From NCBI RefSeq assembly GCF_963665995.1, contig NZ_OY762512.1:496001-560000 (forward strand): a stretch of 64,000 nucleotides of DNA, written 5' to 3'. Source of the DNA: Pleurocapsa sp. FMAR1. Lineage in GTDB: Bacteria; Cyanobacteriota; Cyanobacteriia; Cyanobacteriales; Xenococcaceae. Below are positions 1-9,701 of the stretch, piece by piece (the stretch's first letter is position 1; every line of letters begins with the position of its first letter). The translations under genes were made by a program, and so were the position numbers. The notes beneath the pieces are model-generated. The model did not search any database and had not been told where the DNA came from. It saw only the letters and a list, made by a program, of their open reading frames with translations.

Positions 1-1
1 T

Positions 2-301
2 AAGTTAGACGACCTAGAAGCAGAACTAAATCAAAAAACTGTTTCTGATTCTCAAGAGTCTAGCACCAAGACGGTTTTTCCCCAGATCGAAGCCGATCCT
101 TCAACACGGTTTAAAGGCTGGATTAATTACGGCAACGAACGGTTTAGCACCTTACCCAAAGCTGGCAAAGCTGCTGTAGCTGTTGGCGGAGTTTGGTTAG
201 GATTTTCAATTTTAGGGGCAGTACTTCATGTAGTTAGCAGTGTGGTTAGTATTGCAGTTGTTGGCTTTGTTGTCTATATTGGCTATCGCATTTTTAAATG
301 A
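2..301 (+). CDS. Conserved membrane protein, 3' end only
   Basis: An open frame enters from the left edge and stops at TGA 299-301, giving the last 99 residues of a larger protein. The first half is polar (acidic, then a Trp-containing stretch around residues 40-50). The last 45 residues are a long Gly/Val/Ile-rich hydrophobic stretch that could form one or two membrane helices, ending in YRIFK. No catalytic motif is visible. The stop lies 21 bases before cobL on the same strand, so the two may be cotranscribed. I do not recognise a named family, and the start is outside the window. Confidence 0.6.
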   Translation, partial: KLDDLEAELNQKTVSDSQESSTKTVFPQIEADPSTRFKGWINYGNERFSTLPKAGKAAVAVGGVWLGFSILGAVLHVVSSVVSIAVVGFVVYIGYRIFK

Positions 302-322
302 ACAATTATTAATTATCATTAA

Positions 323-1573
323 ATGGTAATTGCCGTTGTTGGTATTGGCTTAGATGGTGAAAAAGGATTAACTTTAAATGCTAGAAATATAGTAGAACAA
401 GCTACGATTTTGGCAGGTAGCAAACGCCATCTAAATTATTTTGCTGAACAGGCAGTAGAGAAAATAGAGCTAACTAATCTTCAAACAGGATTAGAGGCGA
501 TCGCACAACTAAACTTGGCTGAACATAATGTTGTTATTTTAGCTAGTGGCGATCCACTTTTTTTTGGTTTAGGACGATTGTTATTAGAAAAGTTTTTTCC
601 CGAACAAATTCAATTTTATCCCCACGTTAGTTCAGTTCAATTAGCCTTTAGTCGTCTAAAAATTCCTTGGCAAGATGCTCAAACAATAAGCGTTCATGGG
701 CGAAGTACCGATGAGTTGGTTAAGCTTTTGAAGCAAGGAAAGGAGAAGATTGCCCTATTAACGGATAGTCATAACAATCCTGCTGCGATCGCATCTCTTT
801 TTCTCAGTTTAGACCTGCCTCTTAACTATAGTTTTTATATCTGTGAAAACTTGGGAGATATAGCAGAAAAGATACATCATTTCTCCTCTGAACAAGTAGT
901 TGAATTAAGTAATTTAGACGATAATTATTTTGCTTCTCTAAATGTTTTAATACTATTGCGTCAGACACAAAATGAGAATTTAGAACTTAATAATTTGCCC
1001 TTAATCGGATTACCTGATAGTAGTTTTCTAAGCTTTAGCGATCGCCCTAGTCTAATTACCAAAAAAGAAATTCGTTTATCTATCCTGGGAGAATTATCAC
1101 TACAGCCAAAGCAAACGGTATGGGATATTGGCGCAGGAACAGGTTCTGTCTCCATTGAAATAGCTAGATTATGTCCTACCTCTAAAGTATTTGCGATCGA
1201 AAAGACTAGTATGGGTTCAAATTTAATTACCAAAAATTGCCAGAGATTTAAAGTCGATAACATTAACAGTATTAACGGCAAAGCACCAAAAGCACTATTG
1301 GATTTACCCAATCCTAATCGCATTTTTATTGGTGGCAGTGGCGGAAACTTAATTGATATTCTAAATTATTGCGGTCAAAAGCTAACAGAAAAGGGAATTA
1401 TCGTCATGGCATTTGCTACTATTGAGCATCACTTGCAAGCAATCAACTGGTTTAATAATAATTCCTGGCAATATCGCTTATTACAGCTACAGATATCTCG
1501 TTCCATGCCAGTACATCACCTAACCCGCTTTACGCCTTTAAATCCCGTTACCCTAATTACGGCTTACCGCTAA
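323..1573 (+). CDS. cobL: Precorrin-6Y C5,15-methyltransferase (decarboxylating), CbiE-CbiT fusion
   Basis: This bifunctional cobalamin-biosynthesis enzyme methylates C5 and C15 of the corrin ring and decarboxylates the C12 acetate side chain. The N-terminal half (about 1-205) is a tetrapyrrole methylase (CbiE) that opens MVIAVVGIGLDG and carries the ASGDPLFFG loop near residue 75. The C-terminal half (about 225-416) is CbiT, with the SAM-binding motif DIGAGTGS at residue 268 and the GGSGGNL segment. The length of 416 is normal for the fused form. cobN, another cobalamin gene, lies at the far end of the window and is not in the same operon. The ATG follows the preceding stop by 21 bases, suggesting cotranscription. 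Confidence 0.93.
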   Translation: MVIAVVGIGLDGEKGLTLNARNIVEQATILAGSKRHLNYFAEQAVEKIELTNLQTGLEAIAQLNLAEHNVVILASGDPLFFGLGRLLLEKFFPEQIQFYPHVSSVQLAFSRLKIPWQDAQTISVHGRSTDELVKLLKQGKEKIALLTDSHNNPAAIASLFLSLDLPLNYSFYICENLGDIAEKIHHFSSEQVVELSNLDDNYFASLNVLILLRQTQNENLELNNLPLIGLPDSSFLSFSDRPSLITKKEIRLSILGELSLQPKQTVWDIGAGTGSVSIEIARLCPTSKVFAIEKTSMGSNLITKNCQRFKVDNINSINGKAPKALLDLPNPNRIFIGGSGGNLIDILNYCGQKLTEKGIIVMAFATIEHHLQAINWFNNNSWQYRLLQLQISRSMPVHHLTRFTPLNPVTLITAYR

Positions 1574-1685
1574 CAGCAATAGCTTTCAAATTATGATTCT
1601 TTTAAAATAGCTTGAGCAAAAATTGCGATCGCCTGAACTAAATGATTAGATAATTGTTTTTATAATACTCAAATAATATTAATGA

Positions 1686-2339
1686 TTAATTATTATTCAT
1701 TGTTTTTGCTACCACCACTGCACCTATCACCCTAGTATTGTGTTGTTGCAAAACATTAGCTGATTCTTTGATTGTAGTTCCCATTGTATAAATATCATCC
1801 AGCAATAAAACGGGATGTTTAGGTAATTTGCCTACTAGTCGAAAAGCATCGTGGAGGTTTTTAACTCTGTCTTCAGGGCTTAAGTTAAACATTGCTTGCG
1901 TATCCCGTACCCGAACCAAACTCTTCGTATTTAGACCATATCCTGTTAACTGACAAAAACTTATAGCAATTATTTCCGCCTGATTAAACCCTCTATCTTT
2001 AAGCTTTTTACTATATAAAGGAATAGGAACAACGGTCATTTTTGGCTGAGGTTCAATTAAACTACTCTCCAGCCAAGCTTTTCCTAATAATTGCCCTAAT
2101 ACTCTGCCCATTTCTGGTTTATTATCATATTTCATCAGGGCGATCGCTCTTTTTAATTGTCCATCATATTTACCCCAAGCAAAGATGGGTAAATTGTCAG
2201 CTAATGACAGGCGATAGTCTTCTTTTAAGCGACAACTAGCTAACTTTTTTTGACAATATACACAAAGAGTTTTTGAAGTAGCACGCTGACAAAATTCACA
2301 GCGAGATTCTAGAAATACCGAAAGTAATTGTTTCAACAT
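1686..2339 (-). CDS. comF: ComF-family phosphoribosyltransferase-like protein
   Basis: The 217-residue protein has the ComF/GntX layout. An N-terminal zinc-ribbon-like part (CEFC near residue 15 and CVYC about 10 residues on) precedes a type I PRTase fold with the PRPP-loop sequence LLLDDIYTMGTT at about 178-189. In naturally competent bacteria ComF acts in handling incoming single-stranded DNA; in cyanobacteria it is needed for transformation. The gene is convergent with cobL across a 110-bp spacer containing a GCGATCGC site. The catalytic role of the PRTase fold in this family is not settled, so I claim only the family. Confidence 0.88.
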   Translation of the reverse strand: MLKQLLSVFLESRCEFCQRATSKTLCVYCQKKLASCRLKEDYRLSLADNLPIFAWGKYDGQLKRAIALMKYDNKPEMGRVLGQLLGKAWLESSLIEPQPKMTVVPIPLYSKKLKDRGFNQAEIIAISFCQLTGYGLNTKSLVRVRDTQAMFNLSPEDRVKNLHDAFRLVGKLPKHPVLLLDDIYTMGTTIKESANVLQQHNTRVIGAVVVAKTMNNN

Positions 2340-2478
2340 ACTCTCAGTTTTCCCAAAATGATCCTGTTAATTACCTCAAATGCCTCAAGAAAATTGAATA
2401 CTTAATGCTTCATGAGTTAAATTAAATAATTAAAAATTATAGATTACCCCAGCAAAATAACGCTCATTAGCGATGGTA

Positions 2479-3426
2479 TCAGACAAGTTTAAGCTCCATC
2501 TGAATATTACAACGCTTATAAGCTGAGGGTTGCCCGACAATTTTCCGAAACCCTAACTTTTGATAAAGATTAATTGCAGGTTTTAAAATTGTATTACTTT
2601 CTAAAAAAATTGTTTTTGCTCCTAATTCACGTGCTTTAAGAATAGCAGCTTGCCCTAATAACCAGCCGATACCTCTGCCTCTATTGCCTTCTGTGACTGC
2701 CATTTTTGCTAACTCATAGGTATTGTCATTCACTTTAATCAAGGCACAAGTACCAATAATTTCATTGTTATAACGCGCTAAATATATATGTCCCCCAGGC
2801 TGCAAAATATTTTCATCTGGATTGTTAAGAGATTGATAGTCTGATTCTTCTAACTCAAAGTGTTTTTTAATCCATTCATAATTTAAATCTTGAAAGTTTT
2901 TTTGAAACCTAGTAGAGTAATCAATAATTTCAATTTGTTGGCGTTCACGAACTTTTCGCGCTTCTCGGACACGCTCGAGAAAGTTTTTGTCAGCAAGTAG
3001 AAACTCAACCTCTTCGATAATATTCCATAAATCATCCTGTGTTTGCGATAAAAGATCTTCAACAGCCTTGGTTACGTCGAGGTACTGCTTTTCAATTTTA
3101 GAGATAAGTTGTTTTCCAGTACTAGAAAGCTTGGCAATATTTACTCTTGCATCCTCAGCACTCTTGTTAGTAATTACCAATTCTTTTGTTTTCATTTCTT
3201 TGATAATTTGACTGACGGACGGGTGCGAATGACCAATAATTTGCGCAATTTCTGTAATTGATGCTTCCTCTTTATGTGAAAGGACATAAAAGACAGGAAA
3301 CCATTTGGGGTCTAACGGAACTTCATATAGGTCGTAGACTTTTGTGGCATCCTCTGTCAACATCTCACTCAAACGACGTAAGCGACTACCTAATGCCAAT
3401 TTGCCAACCTGAAAATAAAAATCCAT
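2479..3426 (-). CDS. MarR-type regulator fused to a GNAT acetyltransferase
   Basis: The 315-residue protein combines two domains. Residues about 35-110 form a winged helix of the MarR type (SITEIAQIIGHSHPSVSQIIKEM is the helix-turn-helix). Residues about 165-315 form a GNAT fold with the acetyl-CoA loop NRGRGIGWLLGQAA near 245 and a C-terminal NLYQKLGF motif. Such fusions are known as bifunctional HTH/GNAT proteins; the small molecule or protein acetylated cannot be inferred. It is transcribed alone, leftward. A 12-bp perfect palindrome lies 13 bases upstream of its ATG, overlapping a promoter-like sequence, which suggests autoregulation. Confidence 0.85.
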   Translation of the reverse strand: MDFYFQVGKLALGSRLRRLSEMLTEDATKVYDLYEVPLDPKWFPVFYVLSHKEEASITEIAQIIGHSHPSVSQIIKEMKTKELVITNKSAEDARVNIAKLSSTGKQLISKIEKQYLDVTKAVEDLLSQTQDDLWNIIEEVEFLLADKNFLERVREARKVRERQQIEIIDYSTRFQKNFQDLNYEWIKKHFELEESDYQSLNNPDENILQPGGHIYLARYNNEIIGTCALIKVNDNTYELAKMAVTEGNRGRGIGWLLGQAAILKARELGAKTIFLESNTILKPAINLYQKLGFRKIVGQPSAYKRCNIQMELKLV

Positions 3427-3438
3427 AAATATAAAACT

Positions 3439-3487
3439 AGTTACGTAACTGCTTACGTATTTATTATAATGCTATATAAGTAGTCAA
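3439..3487 (-). promoter_or_regulatory. Promoter and palindromic operator of the MarR-GNAT gene
   Basis: Read on the minus strand there is TTGACT (3482-3487), a 17-nt spacer and ATAAAT (3459-3464). Overlapping and just downstream is TACGTA (3454-3459), and 9 bases further the perfect palindrome AGTTACGTAACT (3439-3450). Two TACGTA cores spaced 12 bases apart centre to centre fit a dimeric winged-helix regulator binding on one face. That the MarR-GNAT protein binds here is inference from position and symmetry. Confidence 0.5.
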
Positions 3488-3519
3488 AGCATTATGTAAA
3501 ATATGTGATAATTGTTATT

Positions 3520-4119
3520 TTAATTGTTGTATTTCATCACCATTTCTAAACGAGATAAAGCACTAGTTGCCGATTCTTGAAGGTAGACATCGGCTGATTT
3601 GTCATTGCTAAACTGCGTCAATACTTCTACTCCTCTAGGATCGCCCATTGAACCAAGAGCATTAAGTATTGCTACTCCCACAGCGAGATTATCAGTAGTG
3701 TGAAGAGTTTCTACTAATAAATCAAAAACAGGAGAGCCTATTTCACCAAGAGTCATCACCGCAGGAATATTTACTACAGGGTTAGGATCATCAAGTGCTT
3801 GTTTCAATCCCTGAATACCCTCATCGGGCATAGGTACATCTGGATGGTTGACCACAATTTGAGCCAAAGCTTTGGCGCAGCTAGAGCGTACTGTGGGATT
3901 ATCACTGTTTAACAAAGAATCTACTACCAAGGGAACAACATCTGCACCAATCACTCCCAAAGTTTTGACTGCTGCTCTTCTATAGGTTACATCTTCTTGA
4001 TTGAGAATACTCATTAAACGAGGGATAGTATTTTCGTCTCTCGCTTCGGCTATTTCCCACATAGCTTTGCTACGCAAATTTGGGTTAGGATGTTTGAGCT
4101 TTTCAAATAGAGCGTCCAT
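3520..4119 (-). CDS. cpeZ: HEAT-repeat phycoerythrin lyase/chaperone, CpeZ type
   Basis: The 199-residue protein is built entirely of HEAT/PBS-lyase repeats, with recurring units of the type RRAAVKTLGVIGA, VRSSCAKALAQI and NIPAVMTLGEIGS. The size matches CpeZ (about 200 aa) rather than CpeY (over 400 aa). In Fremyella-type strains CpeZ assists CpeY in attaching phycoerythrobilin and stabilises the phycoerythrin subunits. It lies 148 bases downstream of cpeA on the same strand, so it probably belongs to the cpe transcript or a processed tail of it. No cpeY is adjacent, unlike the usual cpeYZ pair. It could be another E/F-type lyase subunit, but context favours CpeZ. Confidence 0.8.
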   Translation of the reverse strand: MDALFEKLKHPNPNLRSKAMWEIAEARDENTIPRLMSILNQEDVTYRRAAVKTLGVIGADVVPLVVDSLLNSDNPTVRSSCAKALAQIVVNHPDVPMPDEGIQGLKQALDDPNPVVNIPAVMTLGEIGSPVFDLLVETLHTTDNLAVGVAILNALGSMGDPRGVEVLTQFSNDKSADVYLQESATSALSRLEMVMKYNN

Positions 4120-4267
4120 TTACCAACAAAATAAATACTATATAAACAACAGAAGCTTTAAGACTGACACTCAAACTAATACAAGTCAAAGCAACAGACC
4201 TAAAGCCACTATTTAATAAACAGGAATACTATCCGTTTATTCTAAAATCAAACTATCAATTAATCTC

Positions 4268-4765
<498 letters not shown>

Positions 4766-4809
4766 TTAAATATCTCCTGAATTGCTTTTAATCGAAGTAT
4801 GGTATATTT

Positions 4810-4839
4810 TCAATGCTTCAAAAAGTTTATGAGCATTGA
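4810..4839 (-). promoter_or_regulatory. Hairpin between cpeB and cpeA
   Basis: TCAATGCT (4810-4817) and AGCATTGA (4832-4839) form a perfect 8-bp stem with a 14-nt loop in the 95-nt cpeB-cpeA spacer. There is no U-tract, so it is not an intrinsic terminator. A role in mRNA processing or 3'-end protection of cpeB is inferred from its position. Confidence 0.4.
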
Positions 4840-4857
4840 GACTAAGCCAAAAGATGC

Positions 4858-5571
<714 letters not shown>

Positions 5572-5687
5572 TTACTTTAATTTTTTGTTGTTTATGTTGC
5601 TTGAGTAAGGCGATCGCCTGAGTATAATCCTGATTCGCTGCCAAAGTCACAGATAAATTTCTTTTCTTATCTCTTATCCCTTTAAAT

Positions 5688-7199
5688 ATGACAATCGGAA
5701 TTTGGATATTAGGCGATCGCCTGACAACAAAGCAGTTAACTTTACAAAATAATCAAGATCGTAAACAGCAAACGCCAGTAATTTTGATTGAGTCTAGTAA
5801 CTATGTTAGACAACGACCATATCATCGGCAAAAGTTGGTTTTAGTTTGGTCAGCAATGCGTCATTTTGCCGCCGAATTAAAGGCAGATAACTGGCAGGTA
5901 AGTTATGAAATTAGTGCTGATTTTGCCACCCCTTTACAAGCATGGATTAGACAAAATCAGATTACTGAGTTACAGATAACTAGTCCCTGCGATCGCCCTT
6001 TTTTTAAACTGATTCAAAACTTAGATTTGAATTGTGCAATAACGTTTTTAGCCGATAATCATTTTTTGTGGAGTAAAGATGAGTTTATCACTTGGTCAAA
6101 GTCTCGTAAAAGACTGCTAATGGAAGATTTTTATCGAGAAGGCAGAAAAAGATTTAACATCTTGATGGACGGTAAAAAACCTATTGGTGGCAAGTGGAAT
6201 TATGACAAAGATAACCGTCAGCCACCCAAGCAAAATCTGCAAACACCTGAACCTTTAACTTTTAAAGCTGATGCTATTACCCAAGAAGTAATTGATTGGG
6301 TAAAACAAGAAAAGTTTTCCGACTACGGCAAAATTGAACCTTTTAATTGGGGAGTAACTAGACAACAAGCTCAAGCAGTTTTGGCTCATTTTGTGCAAGA
6401 ATGTTTGCCCAATTTTGGTACATATCAAGATGCCATGATTACAGGAGAATATACTATGTGGCATGGCTTAATATCCCCCTATTTAAATTTAGGTTTACTT
6501 GAACCTATAGAAGTAATTGATGCAGTCGAAACTGCCTATTATCAACAGGAATTGCCCTTAAATTGTGTAGAAGGTTTTATCCGTCAGGTAATGGGTTGGC
6601 GAGAATATATGCACGGTATTTATTACCACCAACCTGAAGGCTACAGCCAAAGCAATTGGTTTGAACATCACCACCCTTTGCCAGAGTTTTTTTGGGATGC
6701 TAGCAAAACAGAGATGAACTGTTTACGCCAAACTCTAACTCAGATAGAGGATACAGCTTACGGACACCATATTCAAAGATTAATGGTGTTAAGCAACTTT
6801 GCACTCATTTCAGGAATTTCTCCCCAGGAGATTGAAAACTGGTTTCATAGTGCTTTTATTGACGCTTACGACTGGGTAATGCAAACCAACGTCATTGGCA
6901 TGGGACAATTTGCAGATGGCGGTGTCTTGGCTTCTAAACCCTATGCAGCCTCGGCTAACTATATCAATAAGATGAGCGATTACTGTAGCGGTTGTCAATA
7001 CAATAAAAGCGATCGCACTGGAGATAAAGCTTGTCCCTTTAACTTCTTTTACTGGGATTTTCTGATACGTCATCGCGATCGTCTACATTCTTTAGGTAGA
7101 ATGAACCTGGTTTTAAGTCATCTTAAGCGAATGTCAGATACTGAAGCCCAAGAAATAAGCTTCCTGGCTGCAAAATGGTGGAAAGAACAAAAAACATGA
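5688..7199 (+). CDS. Iron-sulfur bacterial cryptochrome/photolyase (FeS-BCP, PhrB class)
   Basis: The 503-residue protein belongs to the COG3046 'photolyase-related' class, which binds FAD and a [4Fe-4S] cluster and includes Agrobacterium PhrB, a (6-4) photolyase. The N-terminal third is the antenna Rossmann domain, and the helical FAD domain follows. Cluster cysteines are visible as MNCLRQT (about residue 345) and the YCSGC plus KACPF group (about 430-448), with the family signature FADGGVLASKPYAASA just before. It is divergent from cpeBA over a 275-bp spacer. Light-driven DNA repair or photoreception are both possible; sequence alone does not separate them. Confidence 0.88.
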   Translation: MTIGIWILGDRLTTKQLTLQNNQDRKQQTPVILIESSNYVRQRPYHRQKLVLVWSAMRHFAAELKADNWQVSYEISADFATPLQAWIRQNQITELQITSPCDRPFFKLIQNLDLNCAITFLADNHFLWSKDEFITWSKSRKRLLMEDFYREGRKRFNILMDGKKPIGGKWNYDKDNRQPPKQNLQTPEPLTFKADAITQEVIDWVKQEKFSDYGKIEPFNWGVTRQQAQAVLAHFVQECLPNFGTYQDAMITGEYTMWHGLISPYLNLGLLEPIEVIDAVETAYYQQELPLNCVEGFIRQVMGWREYMHGIYYHQPEGYSQSNWFEHHHPLPEFFWDASKTEMNCLRQTLTQIEDTAYGHHIQRLMVLSNFALISGISPQEIENWFHSAFIDAYDWVMQTNVIGMGQFADGGVLASKPYAASANYINKMSDYCSGCQYNKSDRTGDKACPFNFFYWDFLIRHRDRLHSLGRMNLVLSHLKRMSDTEAQEISFLAAKWWKEQKT

Positions 7200-7535
7200 T
7201 TACTGTTTATTGTTCATTAATTAGTACTTTTTTACTTTTCTCAAAAAGTCAAGGAAAAGTTATTATTTCTTATTTTTAGGGACTACTTTACCCCATAAAT
7301 TCCCCACTGTTTCCCCAAGCCTTTTTATAGTTATCCACATTTTACCCAGCTTTTTCCACAGGTCGTAACGCAGCAATAAAGTCTTGAGTCTGAAATAGGG
7401 GATTTGATAAATTTACCAAATATTAACTGTTTCTTAAAGCAGGTTTGTAAAGTAAAGTAACAAAAAGCAGGCTTAAATACCTATGTTTACGTAAGTAAAA
7501 TAATGATTTAACAAATCTCGTAATATTTTGTAGCA
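7200..7535. other. Intergenic stretch with a DnaA-box cluster (candidate origin or DnaA titration site)
   Basis: Downstream of the photolyase no gene is seen for 580 bases. Within 75 bases lie TTATCCACA (7331-7339, the classical DnaA box), TTTTCCACA (7352-7360, the box form reported for cyanobacteria) and weaker TTTACCCCA (from 7288) and TTTTACCCA (7340-7348), all in the same orientation. The two perfect boxes start 21 bp apart, two helical turns. AT-rich DNA follows to 7535. No dnaN or dnaA is adjacent, so I call it only a candidate. Confidence 0.4.
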
Positions 7536-7564
7536 TTGACAAATAGCCCCCTTTTAAGACGACA

Positions 7565-7633
7565 ATGTATCAACATCCACTTGAAGAACCACAAGTCTTC
7601 TCTAAAACAAAAGAGCAACAGCTACTTGTGTAA
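7565..7633 (+). CDS. Possible 22-residue peptide in a short transcription unit
   Basis: ATG 7565 opens a 22-codon frame (MYQHPLEEPQVF... ending QQLLV) that stops at 7631-7633. A TTGACA (7536-7541) lies upstream and a clear intrinsic terminator (7647-7673) lies 14 bases after the stop. No good ribosome site precedes the ATG, so the unit could equally be a non-coding RNA of about 100 nt. I do not recognise the peptide. Confidence 0.25.
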   Translation: MYQHPLEEPQVFSKTKEQQLLV

Positions 7634-7646
7634 AGCTATATAATAC

Positions 7647-7673
7647 ACAAAGCTATTTTTTAGCTTTGTTTTT
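7647..7673 (+). terminator. Intrinsic terminator
   Basis: ACAAAGCTA (7647-7655), a TTTTT loop and TAGCTTTGT (7661-7669) form a 9-bp perfect stem followed by further T residues. It ends whatever is transcribed from the TTGACA at 7536 and separates it from the DUF2811 gene. Confidence 0.7.
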
Positions 7674-7778
7674 AAATTAAAAGCTTTCCTTAAGCGCGCA
7701 AGCGCATCTGTTTTTTAGATTTGAAAACAGTCCTCGTGTCCCATTAAAAATCATATAAACTGGAGCAGTTTACCAACT

Positions 7779-8000
7779 ATGAACTCAAATGTAACTATTT
7801 CGGCGGAAATCCCTGAAGAACTCCATTTGTCGTTAAAGAACTATCTCGAAACTCATCCTCATTGGGATCAAGACCGCGTTTTTGCTGCTGCTTTATCTTT
7901 GTTCCTGTTGCAAAACAACAATGGGCAAACCACTGAATCATCTCAAAACTATCGCGCCTGTGCCAGAGTTTATTTAGAAACTTTATTTCAATCAAACTAG
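7779..8000 (+). CDS. DUF2811 family small protein
   Basis: The 73-residue protein carries the SAEIPEELHLSLKNYLETHPHWDQDRVFAAALSLFLLQN-type sequence of DUF2811, a small cyanobacterial family of unknown function, and ends with the family-typical ARVYLETLF. It has no membrane segment and no catalytic motif. The N-terminal part resembles ribbon-helix-helix proteins in length and in its strand-then-helices pattern, but I do not claim DNA binding. It is monocistronic in appearance, 110 bases before pth. Confidence 0.75.
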   Translation: MNSNVTISAEIPEELHLSLKNYLETHPHWDQDRVFAAALSLFLLQNNNGQTTESSQNYRACARVYLETLFQSN

Positions 8001-8109
8001 ACTTAAAATAAGAGTTAGACATCACTTACTCAACTTTTGTTTATCAGGATGAGAGATAGTTTTTTTTAAAATCCTCATCCTTTATCATTCATCCCTTGTT
8101 AAGAATCTT

Positions 8110-8721
8110 GTGACTTCCGATTCAACTGCACTTTTTCCTGAACTAATTATTGGTTTGGGTAATCCTGAACCAAAATACGATCGCACTAGGCATAATATTG
8201 GCTTTGCAGCAGTTGATGAATTAGCTAAAACTTGGCAAATGCCGTTGCAAGAAAACAAACGTTTTCAAGGTTTATTTGCTGAGGGAGTTACACCAGGAGG
8301 AGCAAAAATTCGTTTGCTCAAACCCCTAACCTATATGAATCGCTCAGGACAATCAGTAAGAGCCGTGACAGACTGGTATAAGATCCAGGCTCAATCTGTA
8401 TTGGTTATCTATGACGATCTGGATTTACCTGTTGGCAGATTACGAATACGTCTATCGGGCTCGGCTGGAGGTCATAATGGGATGAAGTCAATTATTGCTC
8501 ATTTGGGAGTCAAAGACTTTCCCCGTTTAAGAATTGGTATTGGTAAATCTGATGGTAAGAAAACAACTATAAATCATGTTTTAGGTAAGTTTGCTCCCCA
8601 AGAAATTCCAGCTATTGAAGAAGTGTTATATGCAGGAATAAAGGCGATAGAACTAAGCTTGAAAGAAGGGGTAGAAAAATCTATGAGTCGTTACAATGGT
8701 TTCTCAGTTAACCTTGAATGA
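8110..8721 (+). CDS. pth: Peptidyl-tRNA hydrolase
   Basis: The enzyme cleaves peptidyl-tRNA released by stalled ribosomes, recycling tRNA. Family signatures occur in order: GLGNPEPKYDRTRHNIG (with the catalytic His in RHNIG), LLKPLTYMNRSGQS, YDDLDLPVGRLRIR (catalytic Asp region) and GSAGGHNGMKSI. The length of 203 is slightly above the usual 190 because of a short N-terminal extension. The start is GTG 8110; no ATG lies between it and the conserved core. Confidence 0.95.
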   Translation: MTSDSTALFPELIIGLGNPEPKYDRTRHNIGFAAVDELAKTWQMPLQENKRFQGLFAEGVTPGGAKIRLLKPLTYMNRSGQSVRAVTDWYKIQAQSVLVIYDDLDLPVGRLRIRLSGSAGGHNGMKSIIAHLGVKDFPRLRIGIGKSDGKKTTINHVLGKFAPQEIPAIEEVLYAGIKAIELSLKEGVEKSMSRYNGFSVNLE

Positions 8722-9199
8722 TAGGATATTCTTGAAAGCGATCGCTCATCTCTTCAATCTTCAGGATTCGTACTTCACATCATCTAGTAACACACGAATA
8801 ATATAATAATATCTGCTTTATTTCTAAGAGTCCTTGCAGACAAAATAGACAATTTACGTGTACCGATTTTCTCTTTTTAAGTATATATAGCAGTGCGTTT
8901 TTAGATTATGACATCAGATTCACGATTTATATTGTCCTAAGCCCAGTTGGTATTGCTATAAAAAAACCTCAGCTACCAGACTGAGGTTACACAGGAGAAG
9001 TTGACTTTGAGAAGATAGTTTGCTTTGAATACTGCTGTTGCAGAAAAGTTACTAATTCAAAATAAAAACTAAATATATAAATATATAAGTTGCTACAAAT
9101 TTATATTTGTTAACTTATGTATCTAATTATAGCAACAAATGTTAAATTATGTAAACTTTAGTAGTTAAATTATAAAGTATAATTGTACACAAACAAATT
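8722..9199. other. Gene-free stretch between pth and the methyltransferase fragment
   Basis: No supported gene is seen in 478 bases. It holds a minus-strand terminator hairpin (8961-8988) and, before the methyltransferase, an AT-rich segment with inverted arms GTTGCTA (about 9088) and TAGCAAC (about 9131) that may be part of its control region. Confidence 0.5.
8961..8988 (-). terminator. Intrinsic terminator, minus strand
   Basis: AACCTCAG (8965-8972) and CTGAGGTT (8981-8988) form an 8-bp stem with an 8-nt loop. On the minus strand it is followed by a run of T (complement of 8961-8966). No minus-strand gene is now upstream of it, so it may serve a lost gene or an antisense or small RNA. Confidence 0.6.
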
Positions 9200-9696
9200 G
9201 TGAGCGACTCAGAAGCCTCGAATTCAAACCTATCAAACAGATTAAATAACATTTACCGCTGTGGTGATAAGAATAACTGGTATAGCGAAGTAGCACAGGC
9301 TTATGAGCGCACTAGACCTCGCTATCCTGCAAAAATTCTGGCAAATCTGCAAGAAATAGCTCAGTTACAGCCACCAAAAGCGATGCTGGAAATTGGTACG
9401 GGACCTGGTATTGCTAGTGTTGAATTTGCCAAAATGGGCGTGGAAATGATCTGTCTTGAGCCGAGTCTCCCAGCCTGTCGATTAGCTCAACAAAAATGTG
9501 CAGCTTATTCAAATGTCCAATTTATTAATACCACTTTTGAAGAATGGGAGTTAACTAACCAAAAATTTGATGTGGTGGTGGCGACAACGTCTTTTCATTG
9601 GCTAACTCCAGAAATTAGAACGCAAAAAACGGCAGCAGCTTTAAAAGAAGATGGCTTATTAATTTTACTGTGGAATACTCCGCCCCAACCTAGTTA
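9200..9696 (+). pseudogene. Class I SAM methyltransferase, N-terminal part (gene split by inversion)
   Basis: GTG 9200 starts 165 codons of a methyltransferase with motif I LEIGTGPGIASVEFA (about residue 64), the acidic post-I LEPS and FDVVVATTSFHWL. The frame reaches QPSY and meets the IS630 end at 9697. The missing C-terminal 113 codons are at 49383-49724 on the other strand, next to the second IS630 copy. Joined through a single TA they read PQPSYKVYQALTGIYQ without a gap, giving about 279 residues, the size expected for this family. The fragment alone lacks the substrate-side half and is probably inactive. Confidence 0.9.
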
Positions 9697-9701
9697 TAGC
9701 A

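Noticed and set aside
961-1323. 120-codon minus-strand frame
   Set aside because: It lies antisense within cobL, whose reading frame is strongly supported.
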